Positions 1 to 7,499 are shown, numbered from the stretch's first letter. The stretch: 64,000 nt of DNA from Paenibacillus silvisoli (GCF_030866765.1 NZ_CP133017.1:3392001-3456000); one strand, 5' to 3'. Numbers and translations are program-made. Notes: a model not told the origin generated them from the sequence alone.

Positions 1-1406
1 CTTTTTTCCTCAGTCATAACTCGTGGAAGCAAACCTCTGTTTAAACGCTGTTCTAAACATTGCAGCGGTGTCAAAAGATTTATTCCTTCATGTTTCGTTC
101 CGTTGTAGTTGGATATGAGTACATCTGTCAGTTCTTCTATGTGCTCAGCGGTAATCCGATATTTCACTGCTTTTTTCTCCGGATCCTGTCGTCGTGGATC
201 TCTAGGGTTGCTGCCGGTTGTGTTTACTAGACGATGGAACCCATTTTCTTCTAACGTTTCGAAAAATCTTTCAATTATTCCTCTTCTCATTGGCAATGCC
301 ACAGGACCAGCATTAACCGAGCAGCCTATAGTTCGTTTAAGTCGGTCTCTGACTTGATTCGCTAAATTAGATTTACCATTATCCAGATGAAACTCATCCC
401 ACAAAGCCCATTCCATTTCAGGAAACAGCCTTGATGCAAAACCGCCATTCGGATGATAAGTTAATCCTGGGATCGTTAATTGAAGCACTTCTTTGGGAAT
501 GACAGCTTTTTTAATGCAATGCAGTACATCGCTAGCGGAATACTCCTTATTAAAGCTAAGATGGTGACCCAAGATGAGTCTTGTTGCAACATCAATTATG
601 CAGAGTAACCAGAGCCGATCCATTACCTCCACAATCTCATCGCCTTCTGGCGTGTGAAACACGATAGCAATTGAACAGTCTATTCGATGTCCATCAAATT
701 GAACACGTTCTAAAGGTCTAATTGATAATGGAGCATTCGGTGCGCCTATTCCTGTATGTCTTGCTTTTTGACTTGCATTCTCACCGTAGCGTTTAGCGGC
801 TTCACCAAAGTGCCGTTGTTCAAGACTCTCAACATAACGATATAACGACCGTTTACCTAAATCACCACTAATAAATGGATATTCACTGGTTGTAATACCT
901 GCCTTGGTGCAGGCTTCCAAGAGTTTAACATGAAGATCTTTCACACTAATAATAGGTGATCGTACTTCTCGTTTTTTATTTCTACCCAAATATAAATTGT
1001 CAATCGTATCTTTAACGGCAGGGTACTGCTTTAACAGCAATGTAAAAGCGCCCGTCATATTGGATAAATCGTCTTGCTTTGATAATATAGGCAGAGACTT
1101 GCGTTCATATTGTTTTAATCGTTTCCGGGGAATAAGTGCTCTATAACCCCAGATTCTACCTTGGTCATCGTAAGATAGGCATCTCTTCACAAATGCCAAT
1201 ATATCTTTCCTGTCAATGAGTGTAACGGCGCTAATTTCATGGAGTGGGCGCTCATTCTTCATATACATGTCGATGGCCTTTTTTCTCGCAATAAAAGTCT
1301 CTTTGTCATTAGAATCCAATTTATCTTCATGAACAATCGGCCAGATTGATGTATCTAAATGTGCCGGATCAATTTTCTCATTCTCAATCCATCTTTTTTT
1401 AGGCAT
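1..1406 (-). CDS. tnsB: TnsB-like DDE transposase of a Tn7-like element, 3' end outside window
   Basis: The frame opens with ATG at 1406 and stays open for 468 codons to the window edge, so the C-terminus is missing. It has the retroviral-integrase-type catalytic core of Tn7 TnsB: a first Asp in VQFDGHRIDC, a second in DEFHLDNGKSN and a Glu in RRGIIERFFETLEENG. An N-terminal region of about 200 residues precedes the core, as in TnsB. TnsB joins transposon 3' ends to target DNA and recognises repeated sites at the ends; such sites lie just upstream of tnsA here. The start overlaps the tnsA stop (ATGCCTAA), so the two are translationally coupled. tnsC and a targeting gene would be expected to the left, outside this window. 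Confidence 0.9.
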   Translation of the reverse strand, partial: MPKKRWIENEKIDPAHLDTSIWPIVHEDKLDSNDKETFIARKKAIDMYMKNERPLHEISAVTLIDRKDILAFVKRCLSYDDQGRIWGYRALIPRKRLKQYERKSLPILSKQDDLSNMTGAFTLLLKQYPAVKDTIDNLYLGRNKKREVRSPIISVKDLHVKLLEACTKAGITTSEYPFISGDLGKRSLYRYVESLEQRHFGEAAKRYGENASQKARHTGIGAPNAPLSIRPLERVQFDGHRIDCSIAIVFHTPEGDEIVEVMDRLWLLCIIDVATRLILGHHLSFNKEYSASDVLHCIKKAVIPKEVLQLTIPGLTYHPNGGFASRLFPEMEWALWDEFHLDNGKSNLANQVRDRLKRTIGCSVNAGPVALPMRRGIIERFFETLEENGFHRLVNTTGSNPRDPRRQDPEKKAVKYRITAEHIEELTDVLISNYNGTKHEGINLLTPLQCLEQRLNRGLLPRVMTEEK

Positions 1407-1878
1407 TGCTCCACACCTCTGTTTTTGAATCTAGTGGTTTGTGAGTGATTGTAGAGTCCATCATTCCCCGATAAATCAGCTGATACAAAGTCTCCCGTAT
1501 CCGTTGACGACCAAGAACCGGAAGCGCTTGTTCTATTTCTTCTATCGTGGTTTTGGAGGTCCTGCCAAGAACTTTCATGATTTGATATTGGACCGTTTCC
1601 ACAAGAACAGGGCGTTGTTGAATGTAAGGGATAATCGTTTTCAAATTATTCAAATAAATCAAGTTGGATCGGATGTCTTTATCAGTTCGAATGAGATGAT
1701 TATACCCATTTTCTTGGCACCATTTTGCTTGAGCATTCGTTTGTTTATAAGATCTTGATGAAAATCTTTTGTCGTTAGGGTCAAGTTCAGAAGCATATTT
1801 CACTTCCAAGAAGCACTCCGTTCCGTTCATTCGCTGAATCCACATGTCAAAAATGGATTCTACTAATTCTCCTTCCAT
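1399..1878 (-). CDS. tnsA: TnsA-like endonuclease, C-terminal part (second frame of a split gene)
   Basis: These 159 residues hold the second half of a TnsA endonuclease. ESIFDMWIQ supplies the metal-binding Asp and CFLEVKYASEL the catalytic Lys of the restriction-enzyme-like fold. A winged-helix-like C-terminal region follows from about residue 85, the part of TnsA that contacts TnsC. The first half, with the catalytic Glu, lies in the preceding frame and overlaps it by 16 bases. The ATG at 1878 is inside the tail of that frame and lacks a good ribosome binding site of its own. TnsA normally cuts the transposon 5' ends, giving cut-and-paste transposition. Either one base is missing (pseudogene) or two polypeptides or a frameshift rebuild the protein. 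Confidence 0.75.
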   Translation of the reverse strand: MEGELVESIFDMWIQRMNGTECFLEVKYASELDPNDKRFSSRSYKQTNAQAKWCQENGYNHLIRTDKDIRSNLIYLNNLKTIIPYIQQRPVLVETVQYQIMKVLGRTSKTTIEEIEQALPVLGRQRIRETLYQLIYRGMMDSTITHKPLDSKTEVWSNA

Positions 1879-2063
1879 TCTACTTGTATTCGCATGGGTT
1901 GTTCACAGAAGGCAACAATGTCCAAATCAGCTTCAACGAGAATCCAATGATCGTATTCCAGATCGCTAAAAAACCGCACATCGCGGTTCATTTTGTTGCT
2001 GAATGCTTCCCAATAATTATTACCGTATCGAGTGCTGCGCTTCATGGGGATTGGTGTGTACAC
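1863..2063 (-). CDS. tnsA: TnsA-like endonuclease, N-terminal part (first frame of a split gene)
   Basis: This 66-residue frame starts at a GTG (2063) behind GAGGTGAAAGC. It matches the TnsA N-terminus: a basic start, then RFFSDLEYDHWILVEADLDI with the catalytic Glu, then FCEQPMRIQVEW, the family's 'QP' strand. It stops at TAG just where the family continues into the Asp- and Lys-bearing strands found in the next frame (1399-1878). Adding one base near GGAAGGAGAA at about 1868-1875 would give a continuous protein of about 220 residues. A single-base loss is the simplest reading; programmed frameshifting or a genuinely split enzyme cannot be excluded. It is the first gene inside the transposon end, as in Tn7. 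Confidence 0.75.
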   Translation of the reverse strand: MYTPIPMKRSTRYGNNYWEAFSNKMNRDVRFFSDLEYDHWILVEADLDIVAFCEQPMRIQVEWKEN

Positions 2064-2130
2064 GCTTTCACCTCACTTTTCATAAATCGTTCATTGCCGC
2101 CGCTGATCAGCGGTAAGAAAACTCCTTATT

Positions 2131-2268
2131 TGAGGGAAGTTTTGTGACAAACTCTTGATTCGGGGGTATATTTGTGTCATTTTTTCTTGACACAAATATA
2201 CCCCCAATTCTCTAATAAGTCCAGTAAATTCTGGAAGCGAATTGGGGGTTGTTTTGTGTCATTGGACA
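2131..2268. repeat. Right end of the tnsA/tnsB Tn7-like element (family 1 sites, terminus at 2268)
   Basis: Four TnsB-type sites lie between tnsA and position 2268. Sites at 2157-2181 and 2187-2210 are head to head, sharing 18-bp arms (2162-2179 and 2188-2205) around an 8-bp spacer. The terminal site is 2239-2263 and a weaker one is at 2131-2151. The outermost bases read, on the minus strand, TGTCCAATGACACAAA. This matches the Tn7 grammar of a TGT-starting 8-mer followed by a GACAAA-type binding site. Location next to tnsA is as at the Tn7 right end. The exact terminus is inferred from this grammar; no target-site duplication can be tested because the other end is outside the window. Confidence 0.75.
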
Positions 2269-2314
2269 TCGGATGACAAGAACATATATCGTTAAAGGAC
2301 AAGAACATATATCG
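2269..2314 (+). repeat. Family 2 Tn7-like end, left boundary of the ars/persulfide island
   Basis: Two direct copies of a 17-bp site, GACAAGAACATATATCG, sit at 2275-2291 and 2298-2314. They are preceded by TCGGAT, the last six bases of the 8-mer TGTCGGAT seen at other copies in the window (for example 27910-27917). The first two bases, TG, are replaced by the terminal ACA of the neighbouring tnsA/tnsB element. The orientation points into the island to the right. The inverted partner is at 19132-19156. Confidence 0.6.
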
Positions 2315-2400
2315 TTACCCGCAATGCTCCTCCTTTTCTGCGTGAAATGTTTTTGCGCATTTGATTTGCAGGTTTAATCACATGGCGAATCCCAATATCT

Positions 2401-2449
2401 TTGGTCGTCACCGGAGAATGATAAGGAATGTGGTTATTGCAATCAAAAA
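2401..2449 (-). pseudogene. Fragment of an lgt 3' end
   Basis: About 49 bases resemble the 3' end of the lgt copy at 7870-7960. The shared stretch includes the GGTCGT-(C/A)ACCGG-(A/C)GAATGATAAGGAAT segment. The fragment then skips to the second AATAAGGAATG, as if the two short repeats in lgt had recombined. It has no start and no complete frame. It suggests the DNA left of the first ars operon once carried another lgt-like copy. Confidence 0.55.
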
Positions 2450-2547
2450 ATGCTTTTTCCAGTGCTGCTGTTTATTTTTAGTTGGCGTCGCTTTTTTTTG
2501 CTCTAAGATCCTAGAAGTTAATATTACAATCTAGGTTATTGGTAAAA

Positions 2548-2576
2548 TTAAAAGGATGGCAATTTGCCATCCTTTT
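2548..2576 (-). terminator. Intrinsic terminator of the first ars operon
   Basis: A perfect hairpin (AAAAGGATGGCAA / TTGCCATCCTTTT) with A and T runs on either side begins four bases beyond the stop of the last gene (2581). Confidence 0.85.
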
Positions 2577-2580
2577 AAAC

Positions 2581-3024
2581 TTATTTATTTGGGAATATCT
2601 TTATTAGCGCCTCCTGCTGTTGAGGCTTAATGTTTATTTTCGAACGAATACTCTTTGCTTTTAGTTCAGCCTCAACTACTGATTTGGCCTCGCCTAAAGC
2701 GATCAGTGTACCTGCGGCAACAGCTCCGGTTCTGCCGCTTCCGCCCCCGCAGTGGAACCCCACCTTTTTACCGCTTTTATAAGCCTCAAGGACGTGATTA
2801 ATGGCTTGCTTGAACAGTTCATCCTGCGGACCCTCAGCGTTATCTCCAAGTGGTACTTGAATCCATTTCACACCGGCTTCCGGATAAGCACACTCTGTTG
2901 CCTCGGCTCGTAGGTCGACGATTACTTCAACGCCTTCGTTTTTTACCATTGCTTCTACATCAGTTGCCCCACCCATGAAGATCATGTTGTCGTAAAGAGC
3001 GTGATATTTCTTTTCCTGCGACAT
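2581..3024 (-). CDS. Dual-specificity/tyrosine-phosphatase-like protein of an ars operon
   Basis: This 147-residue cytosolic protein has the phosphatase P-loop HCGGGSGRTG at about residues 93-102, with nucleophile Cys and Arg in C-x5-R spacing. An upstream Asp-containing loop (PLGDNAEG) could be the general acid. The family includes tyrosine phosphatases and rhodanese-like folds often annotated as beta-lactamase-hydrolase-like. It is the last gene of arsC-like/arsR/arsB/arsC, four bases beyond arsC. Its role in arsenic handling is unknown; an auxiliary reductase or phosphatase is possible but is inference. Confidence 0.75.
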   Translation of the reverse strand: MSQEKKYHALYDNMIFMGGATDVEAMVKNEGVEVIVDLRAEATECAYPEAGVKWIQVPLGDNAEGPQDELFKQAINHVLEAYKSGKKVGFHCGGGSGRTGAVAAGTLIALGEAKSVVEAELKAKSIRSKINIKPQQQEALIKIFPNK

Positions 3025-3028
3025 TTGT

Positions 3029-3454
3029 TTATTTACCTTCTTTCACGAACTGCTCAATGCGATCTTTAATCGAATCGCGTACCTCACGGAATTTCGCCGT
3101 GATTTCTTCCTCTGTTCCTGTTGCTTTAGCAGGATCGTCAAAGCCCCAGTGCCATCTCTCCGCTTTATCATTATGAACAACCGGGCAATTATCATTTGCG
3201 TGGCCACATAGCGTAATGATGTAATCAGCCTGCTTTAAAATCTCAGGATCAATGACATCGGATGTGTGACTTGAAATATCAATGCCTGCTTCTTTCATTG
3301 TTTGAACTGCTCGAGGATTTAGTCCATGTGCTTCTAGGCCAGCGCTTTTAACCTCGTATATATCGCTGCCAAGTGCTTTTAGGAATCCATCGGCAATTTG
3401 GCTTCTGCAAGAGTTTCCTGTGCATAAAAAGTAAACGAGCGGCTTGTTGTTCAT
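3029..3454 (-). CDS. arsC: Arsenate reductase, thioredoxin-coupled (low-Mr phosphatase fold)
   Basis: This 141-residue protein reduces arsenate to arsenite for export. The N-terminal P-loop CTGNSCRS carries the nucleophilic Cys, and a later CGHANDNC carries the Cys pair that relays the disulfide to thioredoxin, as in pI258/B. subtilis ArsC. Length is normal for the family. The ATG overlaps the arsB stop by four bases (ATGA), so translation is coupled to the pump. Confidence 0.92.
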   Translation of the reverse strand: MNNKPLVYFLCTGNSCRSQIADGFLKALGSDIYEVKSAGLEAHGLNPRAVQTMKEAGIDISSHTSDVIDPEILKQADYIITLCGHANDNCPVVHNDKAERWHWGFDDPAKATGTEEEITAKFREVRDSIKDRIEQFVKEGK

Positions 3455-4899
3455 CGTTGATCGTCTCCCTTATCGTGAATTTGTTTAATTTGTACCACTT
3501 CTTCAATGCGCTCTCTTTTGGAACCGAAAACGGCTTTTATCAGTAAGCATACAGCGATCAAAACAACCATAAACACAGCGATCAAAATCCAAACGCTAAT
3601 GCTTGTCGAGTTGATCAAATGCAGCCATAGATAAAGTCCAGTAAGCGTAATAAAGAGCGTCGGAACTGTCAGTAAGATTCCTGTTTTAAAATAGTTGCCC
3701 CATGTGATTTTGACGTCCTTACGCGACAGCACATGCAGCCATAGAAGAGTTGCCAGTGAGCCAATCGGTGTAATTTTCGGACCCAAATCACTGCCAATCA
3801 CATTCGCGTATACCAACGATTCTCGAATAACACCATCTGTTGCCGTACCTTTAATGGCAAGGGCATCGATCATAACCGTTGGCATATTGTTCATAATCGA
3901 AGACAATACAGCTGCAAGGAAACCCATTCCGATCGCGGAGACAAATAATCCTTTATCGGCAACATTTTGTATGACACTTCCTAGTTCATCTGTGAGACCT
4001 ACGTTACGAAGTCCATAGACAACAACATACATACCGATTGAAAAGATTACCACAGCCCAAGGTGCACCCTTTACCAGCTTCCATGTATGAATGGCTGGGC
4101 TACGCTGCGCAGCAAGTATAAACCAAATCGCAACCACTCCAGCAATGACTGAGACCGGAACATGGATGAACTGGCTTACCAGATACGCAACGAGAAGAAC
4201 CCCTAAGATAATCCATGACAGCCGAAACATCTTCTTATCCTTAATGGCATCGGAAGGCTTTTTGAGCTGTTTCAAATCATAATTGCCAGGGATGCTTTTG
4301 CGGAAGAACAGGAACAAAACCAGAAGGCTTGCCAATAGGGAGAACATATTTGGAATGATCATCCGACTGGCGTATTCCACAAACCCGATGCCAAAATAGT
4401 CTGCAGACACAATATTGACGAGGTTGCTGACCACTAGTGGCAGCGAAGTCGTATCTGCAATGAATCCACTCGCCATGATGAACGGCAAAATCATCCGTTG
4501 GTCAAATTTAAGCGCACGTACCATTGCAAGAACAATCGGTGTCAAAATAAGTGCAGCACCATCATTAGCAAAGAACGCCGCTACAGCTGCGCCGAGGAGT
4601 ACAACATAAACAAACATCAGCTTGCCATTACCTCTCGCCAGTCGCGCCATATGCAATGCAGCCCACTCAAAGAAACCAATCTCATCTAAAATAAGTGAAA
4701 TCAATATAATTGCAACGAAGGCGAGTGTTGCATTCCACACGATCCCGGTGACGGTACCGACGTCAGCGAAATCCACTACACCGCAAATTAGAGCAAGAAC
4801 GGCACCGCCACTTGCTGACCAGCCAATATTAAGCCCCTTTGGCTGCCATATAACAAATGTTAAAGTAATAAGAAATATAAGAAACGCTATTATCGTCAT
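3451..4899 (-). CDS. arsB: ArsB-type arsenite efflux pump
   Basis: An integral membrane protein of about 480 residues with 11-12 hydrophobic segments and the ArsB/NhaD signature around [18 protein letters not shown] and the repeat-related [19 protein letters not shown]. It expels arsenite, by itself or with an ATPase; no arsA is visible. I chose the ATG at 4899, behind GGGGGTTCAAC. A GTG at 4917 overlapping the arsR stop would add six residues. The C-terminal tail (from about residue 470) is charged and cytosolic. Confidence 0.9.
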   Translation of the reverse strand: MTIIAFLIFLITLTFVIWQPKGLNIGWSASGGAVLALICGVVDFADVGTVTGIVWNATLAFVAIILISLILDEIGFFEWAALHMARLARGNGKLMFVYVVLLGAAVAAFFANDGAALILTPIVLAMVRALKFDQRMILPFIMASGFIADTTSLPLVVSNLVNIVSADYFGIGFVEYASRMIIPNMFSLLASLLVLFLFFRKSIPGNYDLKQLKKPSDAIKDKKMFRLSWIILGVLLVAYLVSQFIHVPVSVIAGVVAIWFILAAQRSPAIHTWKLVKGAPWAVVIFSIGMYVVVYGLRNVGLTDELGSVIQNVADKGLFVSAIGMGFLAAVLSSIMNNMPTVMIDALAIKGTATDGVIRESLVYANVIGSDLGPKITPIGSLATLLWLHVLSRKDVKITWGNYFKTGILLTVPTLFITLTGLYLWLHLINSTSISVWILIAVFMVVLIAVCLLIKAVFGSKRERIEEVVQIKQIHDKGDDQR

Positions 4900-4913
4900 G
4901 TTGAACCCCCGAA

Positions 4914-5228
4914 TCACTCACAGCAGTCGTTCTTTAACTTATCGATTTTTTCTTTTAAAGACGGGATGTGATTTAAAATGGTACTGATATAAGGTTTGTC
5001 CTCGATATTAAGCGAGTAATAAATCCATTGCCCTTTTCTTGTTTCGTTAACAAGCCCCGCATCTTTTAACTTGCGCAAATGCTGGCTGACGTTTGGCTGC
5101 GAAGTCTCGAGAAACTCGACAAGGTCGCACACGCAAAGCGCCCGTTCTTTCAGCATCGCGAGCATGGTAAGACGAGTCTTGTCGCCAAGCAATTTAAGCT
5201 GATCCGCCATCTCTTGAATTTGTTCCAT
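4914..5228 (-). CDS. arsR: ArsR-family arsenic-responsive repressor
   Basis: A 104-residue winged-helix repressor. The metalloid site is the Cys pair in [12 protein letters not shown] on the recognition-helix approach, followed by the DNA-reading helix around [19 protein letters not shown]. It would release DNA when As(III) binds. It lies 12 bases beyond the arsC-like gene and overlaps the arsB region, so it is probably autoregulated with the operon. The tail ends in CCE, which may add ligands. Confidence 0.92.
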   Translation of the reverse strand: MEQIQEMADQLKLLGDKTRLTMLAMLKERALCVCDLVEFLETSQPNVSQHLRKLKDAGLVNETRKGQWIYYSLNIEDKPYISTILNHIPSLKEKIDKLKNDCCE

Positions 5229-5240
5229 CCGTAGTCTCCC

Positions 5241-5672
5241 TTATGCACCAATCACCCGCTGTTCATTCAGCAGTTGAAGCACTTTTTCTTTTATTTCATC
5301 CCGTACAGCTCGAAACTCTTCGATACTCCCATGCTCACCATTCTTGATAGTCGGATCTGGAACATCCCATTGAACATTCAAAATTTCAAACGGAACGACG
5401 GGGCATTTCTCATTTGCTTTTTCGCAAAGTTTCACGACGATATTAGCACTGGTGAAATACTCCATATTGATTCGCTTGGGTTGATATGAAGAAATGTCGA
5501 TTCCGACTTCTTTCATAACAGCAATTGCCATTGGATGAATTTCGCTTTCTTCTAAACCTGCACTATCGACGATAATTTGATCTCCCGCAAAGTGCTTAGC
5601 GAATGCTTCAGCCATTTGAGTTCGACAACGGCTATAAATCGAAAAGAAGTAAATACGTAAAGGCTTTTTCAT
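5241..5672 (-). CDS. ArsC-like protein lacking the nucleophilic cysteine
   Basis: This 143-residue first gene of the operon has the low-Mr phosphatase/ArsC fold: SAGLEESEIHPMA, an EVGIDISSY stretch and the redox pair in LCEKANEKCP. The P-loop, however, reads FFSIYSRCRTQ, with Ser where ArsC has the nucleophilic Cys, although the C-x5-R arginine and the neighbouring Cys remain. It therefore probably cannot form the covalent arsenate adduct by the standard route. It may be an arsenic- or oxyanion-binding accessory protein, or an enzyme using another Cys. The start is supported by GAGGTGATGAT before ATG. Confidence 0.8.
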   Translation of the reverse strand: MKKPLRIYFFSIYSRCRTQMAEAFAKHFAGDQIIVDSAGLEESEIHPMAIAVMKEVGIDISSYQPKRINMEYFTSANIVVKLCEKANEKCPVVPFEILNVQWDVPDPTIKNGEHGSIEEFRAVRDEIKEKVLQLLNEQRVIGA

Positions 5673-5698
5673 ATCATCACCTCAAGTTGTGAAAATCA

Positions 5699-5755
5699 TG
5701 TCATAATCATATAATGATTTACTTATATAATCAACAGATTATATGTTGAGGTATT
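5699..5755 (-). promoter_or_regulatory. Promoter/operator region of the first ars operon
   Basis: Two inverted repeats lie just upstream of 5672: AATCATATAATGATT and ATATAATC-aaca-GATTATAT. Their position over the likely promoter and their ATCA/TGAT half-sites fit ArsR-family operators. Assignment to the ArsR at 4914 is inference. Confidence 0.5.
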
Positions 5756-5776
5756 GTAAATGATTCATGCCACAAT

Positions 5777-5799
5777 AAAGCCCGCTGTTATTCAGCGGG
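5777..5799 (-). terminator. Terminator of the arsR-arsI-arsN1 operon
   Basis: The hairpin GCCCGCTG-ttatt-CAGCGGGC stands 12 bases beyond the arsN1 stop. Confidence 0.7.
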
Positions 5800-5811
5800 C
5801 ACGCACATACA

Positions 5812-6300
5812 TTAAAGCTGCTTTTCCATTGCCATTACGTCAATAAACTTTCCATCCAACAGACCTTGATTTTGAAATAAGCCAACTTCCCTATACCCTG
5901 ACTTTTGATACAGTCCCTGACCAAGCTTGTTAAAAGGGAACGTAAAGAGAACAAACTTGTAGAACTTGTTCTCTCTTCCCACGTCTTCAAGCTTCTGGAG
6001 TAGTTGACTTCCTACGCCTTTACCGCGCCAATTACGGTGGATGTAAATAGAGATATCACCGACACCGTCGTATGCACATCTTGCACTGTATTGATTAATA
6101 GCTGCCCATCCGACTATGTGGCCTTCGGTTTCAGCAACAAGTACTTCAAACCGACCCTGATGATTATCAAACCATTGACGCATGTAAGATTCGTCTTTGG
6201 GTTTCTCTTCTAACGTTGCGATCCTGTCTTCAATGCCTTGATTGTAAATGTCAAGAATACTTGAAATGTCTGCAGAAAGTGCCTTTCTAATTAACAGCAT
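5812..6300 (-). CDS. arsN1: GNAT N-acetyltransferase of the ArsN1 type
   Basis: A 162-residue GNAT acetyltransferase: acetyl-CoA binding around HRNWRGKGVGSQLLQKL (Q/RxxGxG/A signature) and the C-terminal LYQKSGYREVGLF. The N-terminal RKALSADISSILDIYNQG and the Ile-Tyr-Asn-Gln substrate region match the PAT/bar-like ArsN1 branch that acetylates the alpha-amino group of arsinothricin. The ATG at 6300 lies inside the end of arsI (ATGCTGTTAA), so the two are coupled; an earlier in-frame ATG at 6360 would lie deep in arsI and is less likely. Phosphinothricin-like substrates remain possible. Confidence 0.8.
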   Translation of the reverse strand: MLLIRKALSADISSILDIYNQGIEDRIATLEEKPKDESYMRQWFDNHQGRFEVLVAETEGHIVGWAAINQYSARCAYDGVGDISIYIHRNWRGKGVGSQLLQKLEDVGRENKFYKFVLFTFPFNKLGQGLYQKSGYREVGLFQNQGLLDGKFIDVMAMEKQL

Positions 6301-6767
6301 TTGTTTTTCACCCGCATATCCGTTAGCTCCACTTTTTGGGGAGCAGGCGTGACACAGCAAACGTCCTGTTGAGCACTCACATGATCTTCCGCTGCTTCAA
6401 ATTCACTATCCTCTTTAGTATAAAAAACTTCCCACGGATTACCTTCCGGATCCGATACCCAAATTTTATCCTGTACTGCATAGCAGCACGTTGTATTCAT
6501 CTCATCGAACGAAACCAGCCCAGCTTCTTGCAAACGTGCCTTTGTCGCTAACACCTCTTCAGTGTTTTGTACTTGGAATCCAAAATGATTTAACACACCG
6601 CGATTGTCATATGGACGAACGTTTAACGAAAAATGCAAGCTAGGGCTATCTAGCTCAAACTTAGCGTAGTTTTCTTTGACTTTGGTCGGCTCTGCATTAA
6701 ATAATTTCTTGTAAAACTCCAGAGATTGCTCTAAATTCCTTACATTAATGGCTACGTGCATTTTCAT
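6291..6767 (-). CDS. arsI: ArsI-type C-As lyase (VOC/glyoxalase-fold dioxygenase)
   Basis: A 158-residue single-domain vicinal-oxygen-chelate protein. It has the VOC metal ligands (His near the N-terminus in MKMHVAINV, His in VLNHFGFQV, Glu in GNPWEVFYT) and the paired cysteines TTCCYA that bind trivalent organoarsenicals in ArsI. The Cys-rich C-terminus (QDVCCVTP, NKCC) is typical of this family. ArsI uses Fe(II) and O2 to cleave the C-As bond of methylarsenite-type compounds. The start at 6767 is chosen because AAGGAG lies nine bases upstream; it follows arsR with an operator-like sequence between. Confidence 0.9.
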   Translation of the reverse strand: MKMHVAINVRNLEQSLEFYKKLFNAEPTKVKENYAKFELDSPSLHFSLNVRPYDNRGVLNHFGFQVQNTEEVLATKARLQEAGLVSFDEMNTTCCYAVQDKIWVSDPEGNPWEVFYTKEDSEFEAAEDHVSAQQDVCCVTPAPQKVELTDMRVKNKCC

Positions 6768-6783
6768 ACTTAAGCACTCCTTC

Positions 6784-6799
6784 ATCAATTTTTTTTGAT
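6784..6799 (-). promoter_or_regulatory. ArsR-type operator between arsR and arsI
   Basis: ATCAA-N6-TTGAT, the half-sites known for ArsR operators, lies just upstream of arsI. The same half-sites recur at 7408-7422 and 7476-7491. Confidence 0.6.
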
Positions 6800-6816
6800 T
6801 ATATGGTTAAAAAAAA

Positions 6817-7164
6817 TTAGCAACAGCCTGACGAACTCATATTGGGTCTAAAAATGCAGCACAGCTGCTCGGAAAGCAACGATCCAATTTCATCCGAATT
6901 GAGCTCATAATAACTCCAGGTACCTTTGGTCTCTTTTTTTATTAAGTTAGCATCCAATAAGATCTTTAAATGGTATGAGAGTTTGGATTGTGGCATATCC
7001 ACGATTTCGGTTAGATCGCAAACACATGTATTTCCACGCTGACAAAGCTCATACATAATTTGTAGACGCTTTTGGTCCGCCAACGCTTTAAATTTCTGTT
7101 CATATGCTTCAAATGAAACAACTGAAGCTGTTGCAACGTTAACTGGAATTTCTTTCTTCACCAT
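6817..7164 (-). CDS. arsR: ArsR-family repressor with Cys-rich tail
   Basis: A 115-residue winged-helix repressor. The N-terminal half has FKALADQKRLQIMYELCQRG, then the metalloid-binding NTCVCDLTE, then the reading helix QSKLSYHLKILLDANLI. The C-terminus has EQLCCIF and SSSGCC, giving several extra thiols that may bind As(III) or methylarsenite, as in ArsR proteins of organoarsenical operons. It starts six bases or so beyond the small gene at 7176 and precedes arsI. Confidence 0.9.
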   Translation of the reverse strand: MVKKEIPVNVATASVVSFEAYEQKFKALADQKRLQIMYELCQRGNTCVCDLTEIVDMPQSKLSYHLKILLDANLIKKETKGTWSYYELNSDEIGSLLSEQLCCIFRPNMSSSGCC

Positions 7165-7175
7165 AATCACCTACT

Positions 7176-7385
7176 TTATGAAGTAACGACGCAGCAACCA
7201 CAGCACACCTCGTTTACTGCTTCTGAAACGACAGCTTTCTTCCGTGTCCAGCTTCCGGTGAGTTGCTGTAAAATACCTAGCTTGTTGACTGGTTCAATCC
7301 ACATCCAAGCCGTGCGTGACTTTCGATCGAGCTCAACTTGGTTTTGCTTAGCCAACTTTTCAAACACGTATGAATTTAAGTACAT
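7176..7385 (-). CDS. Small Cys-rich protein at the head of the arsI operon, function unknown
   Basis: This 69-residue frame has a clear GGAGGT ribosome binding site and follows a promoter region full of ArsR-type half-sites, so it is probably the first gene of the arsR-arsI-arsN1 operon. I do not recognise a family. The body is mixed charged/aromatic (TAWMWIEPVNKLG) with no membrane segment, and the tail is VNEVCCGCCVVTS. The CCGCC cluster resembles the thiol-rich tails of the adjacent ArsR and ArsI and suggests a metalloid-binding or chaperone role, which is inference. Confidence 0.65.
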   Translation of the reverse strand: MYLNSYVFEKLAKQNQVELDRKSRTAWMWIEPVNKLGILQQLTGSWTRKKAVVSEAVNEVCCGCCVVTS

Positions 7386-7407
7386 TATAAACTACCTCCA
7401 CTTATTA

Positions 7408-7491
7408 ATCAATTTTTTTTGATTTAATTCTTTGTTTCAAATTTACCATGGTAAATTCTGTAGGTCAAGTGATAAATCAAAATTTATTGAT
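7408..7491 (-). promoter_or_regulatory. Operator/promoter region of the second ars operon
   Basis: It contains ATCAA-N5-TTGAT (7408-7422), a perfect 18-bp palindrome AATTTACCATGGTAAATT (7440-7457) and ATCAA-N6-TTGAT (7476-7491). The flanking elements match ArsR half-sites; the central palindrome is different and may bind another regulator. Confidence 0.6.
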
Positions 7492-7499
7492 TTATATGA

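Noticed and set aside
1863..1878. Programmed frameshift in tnsA
   Set aside because: There is no slippery heptamer or clear pseudoknot at the overlap; kept only as an alternative to a one-base loss.
1..2268. CRISPR-associated transposon
   Set aside because: No cas gene, repeat-spacer array or tniQ is inside the window; only tnsA and part of tnsB can be seen, so the targeting type is undetermined.
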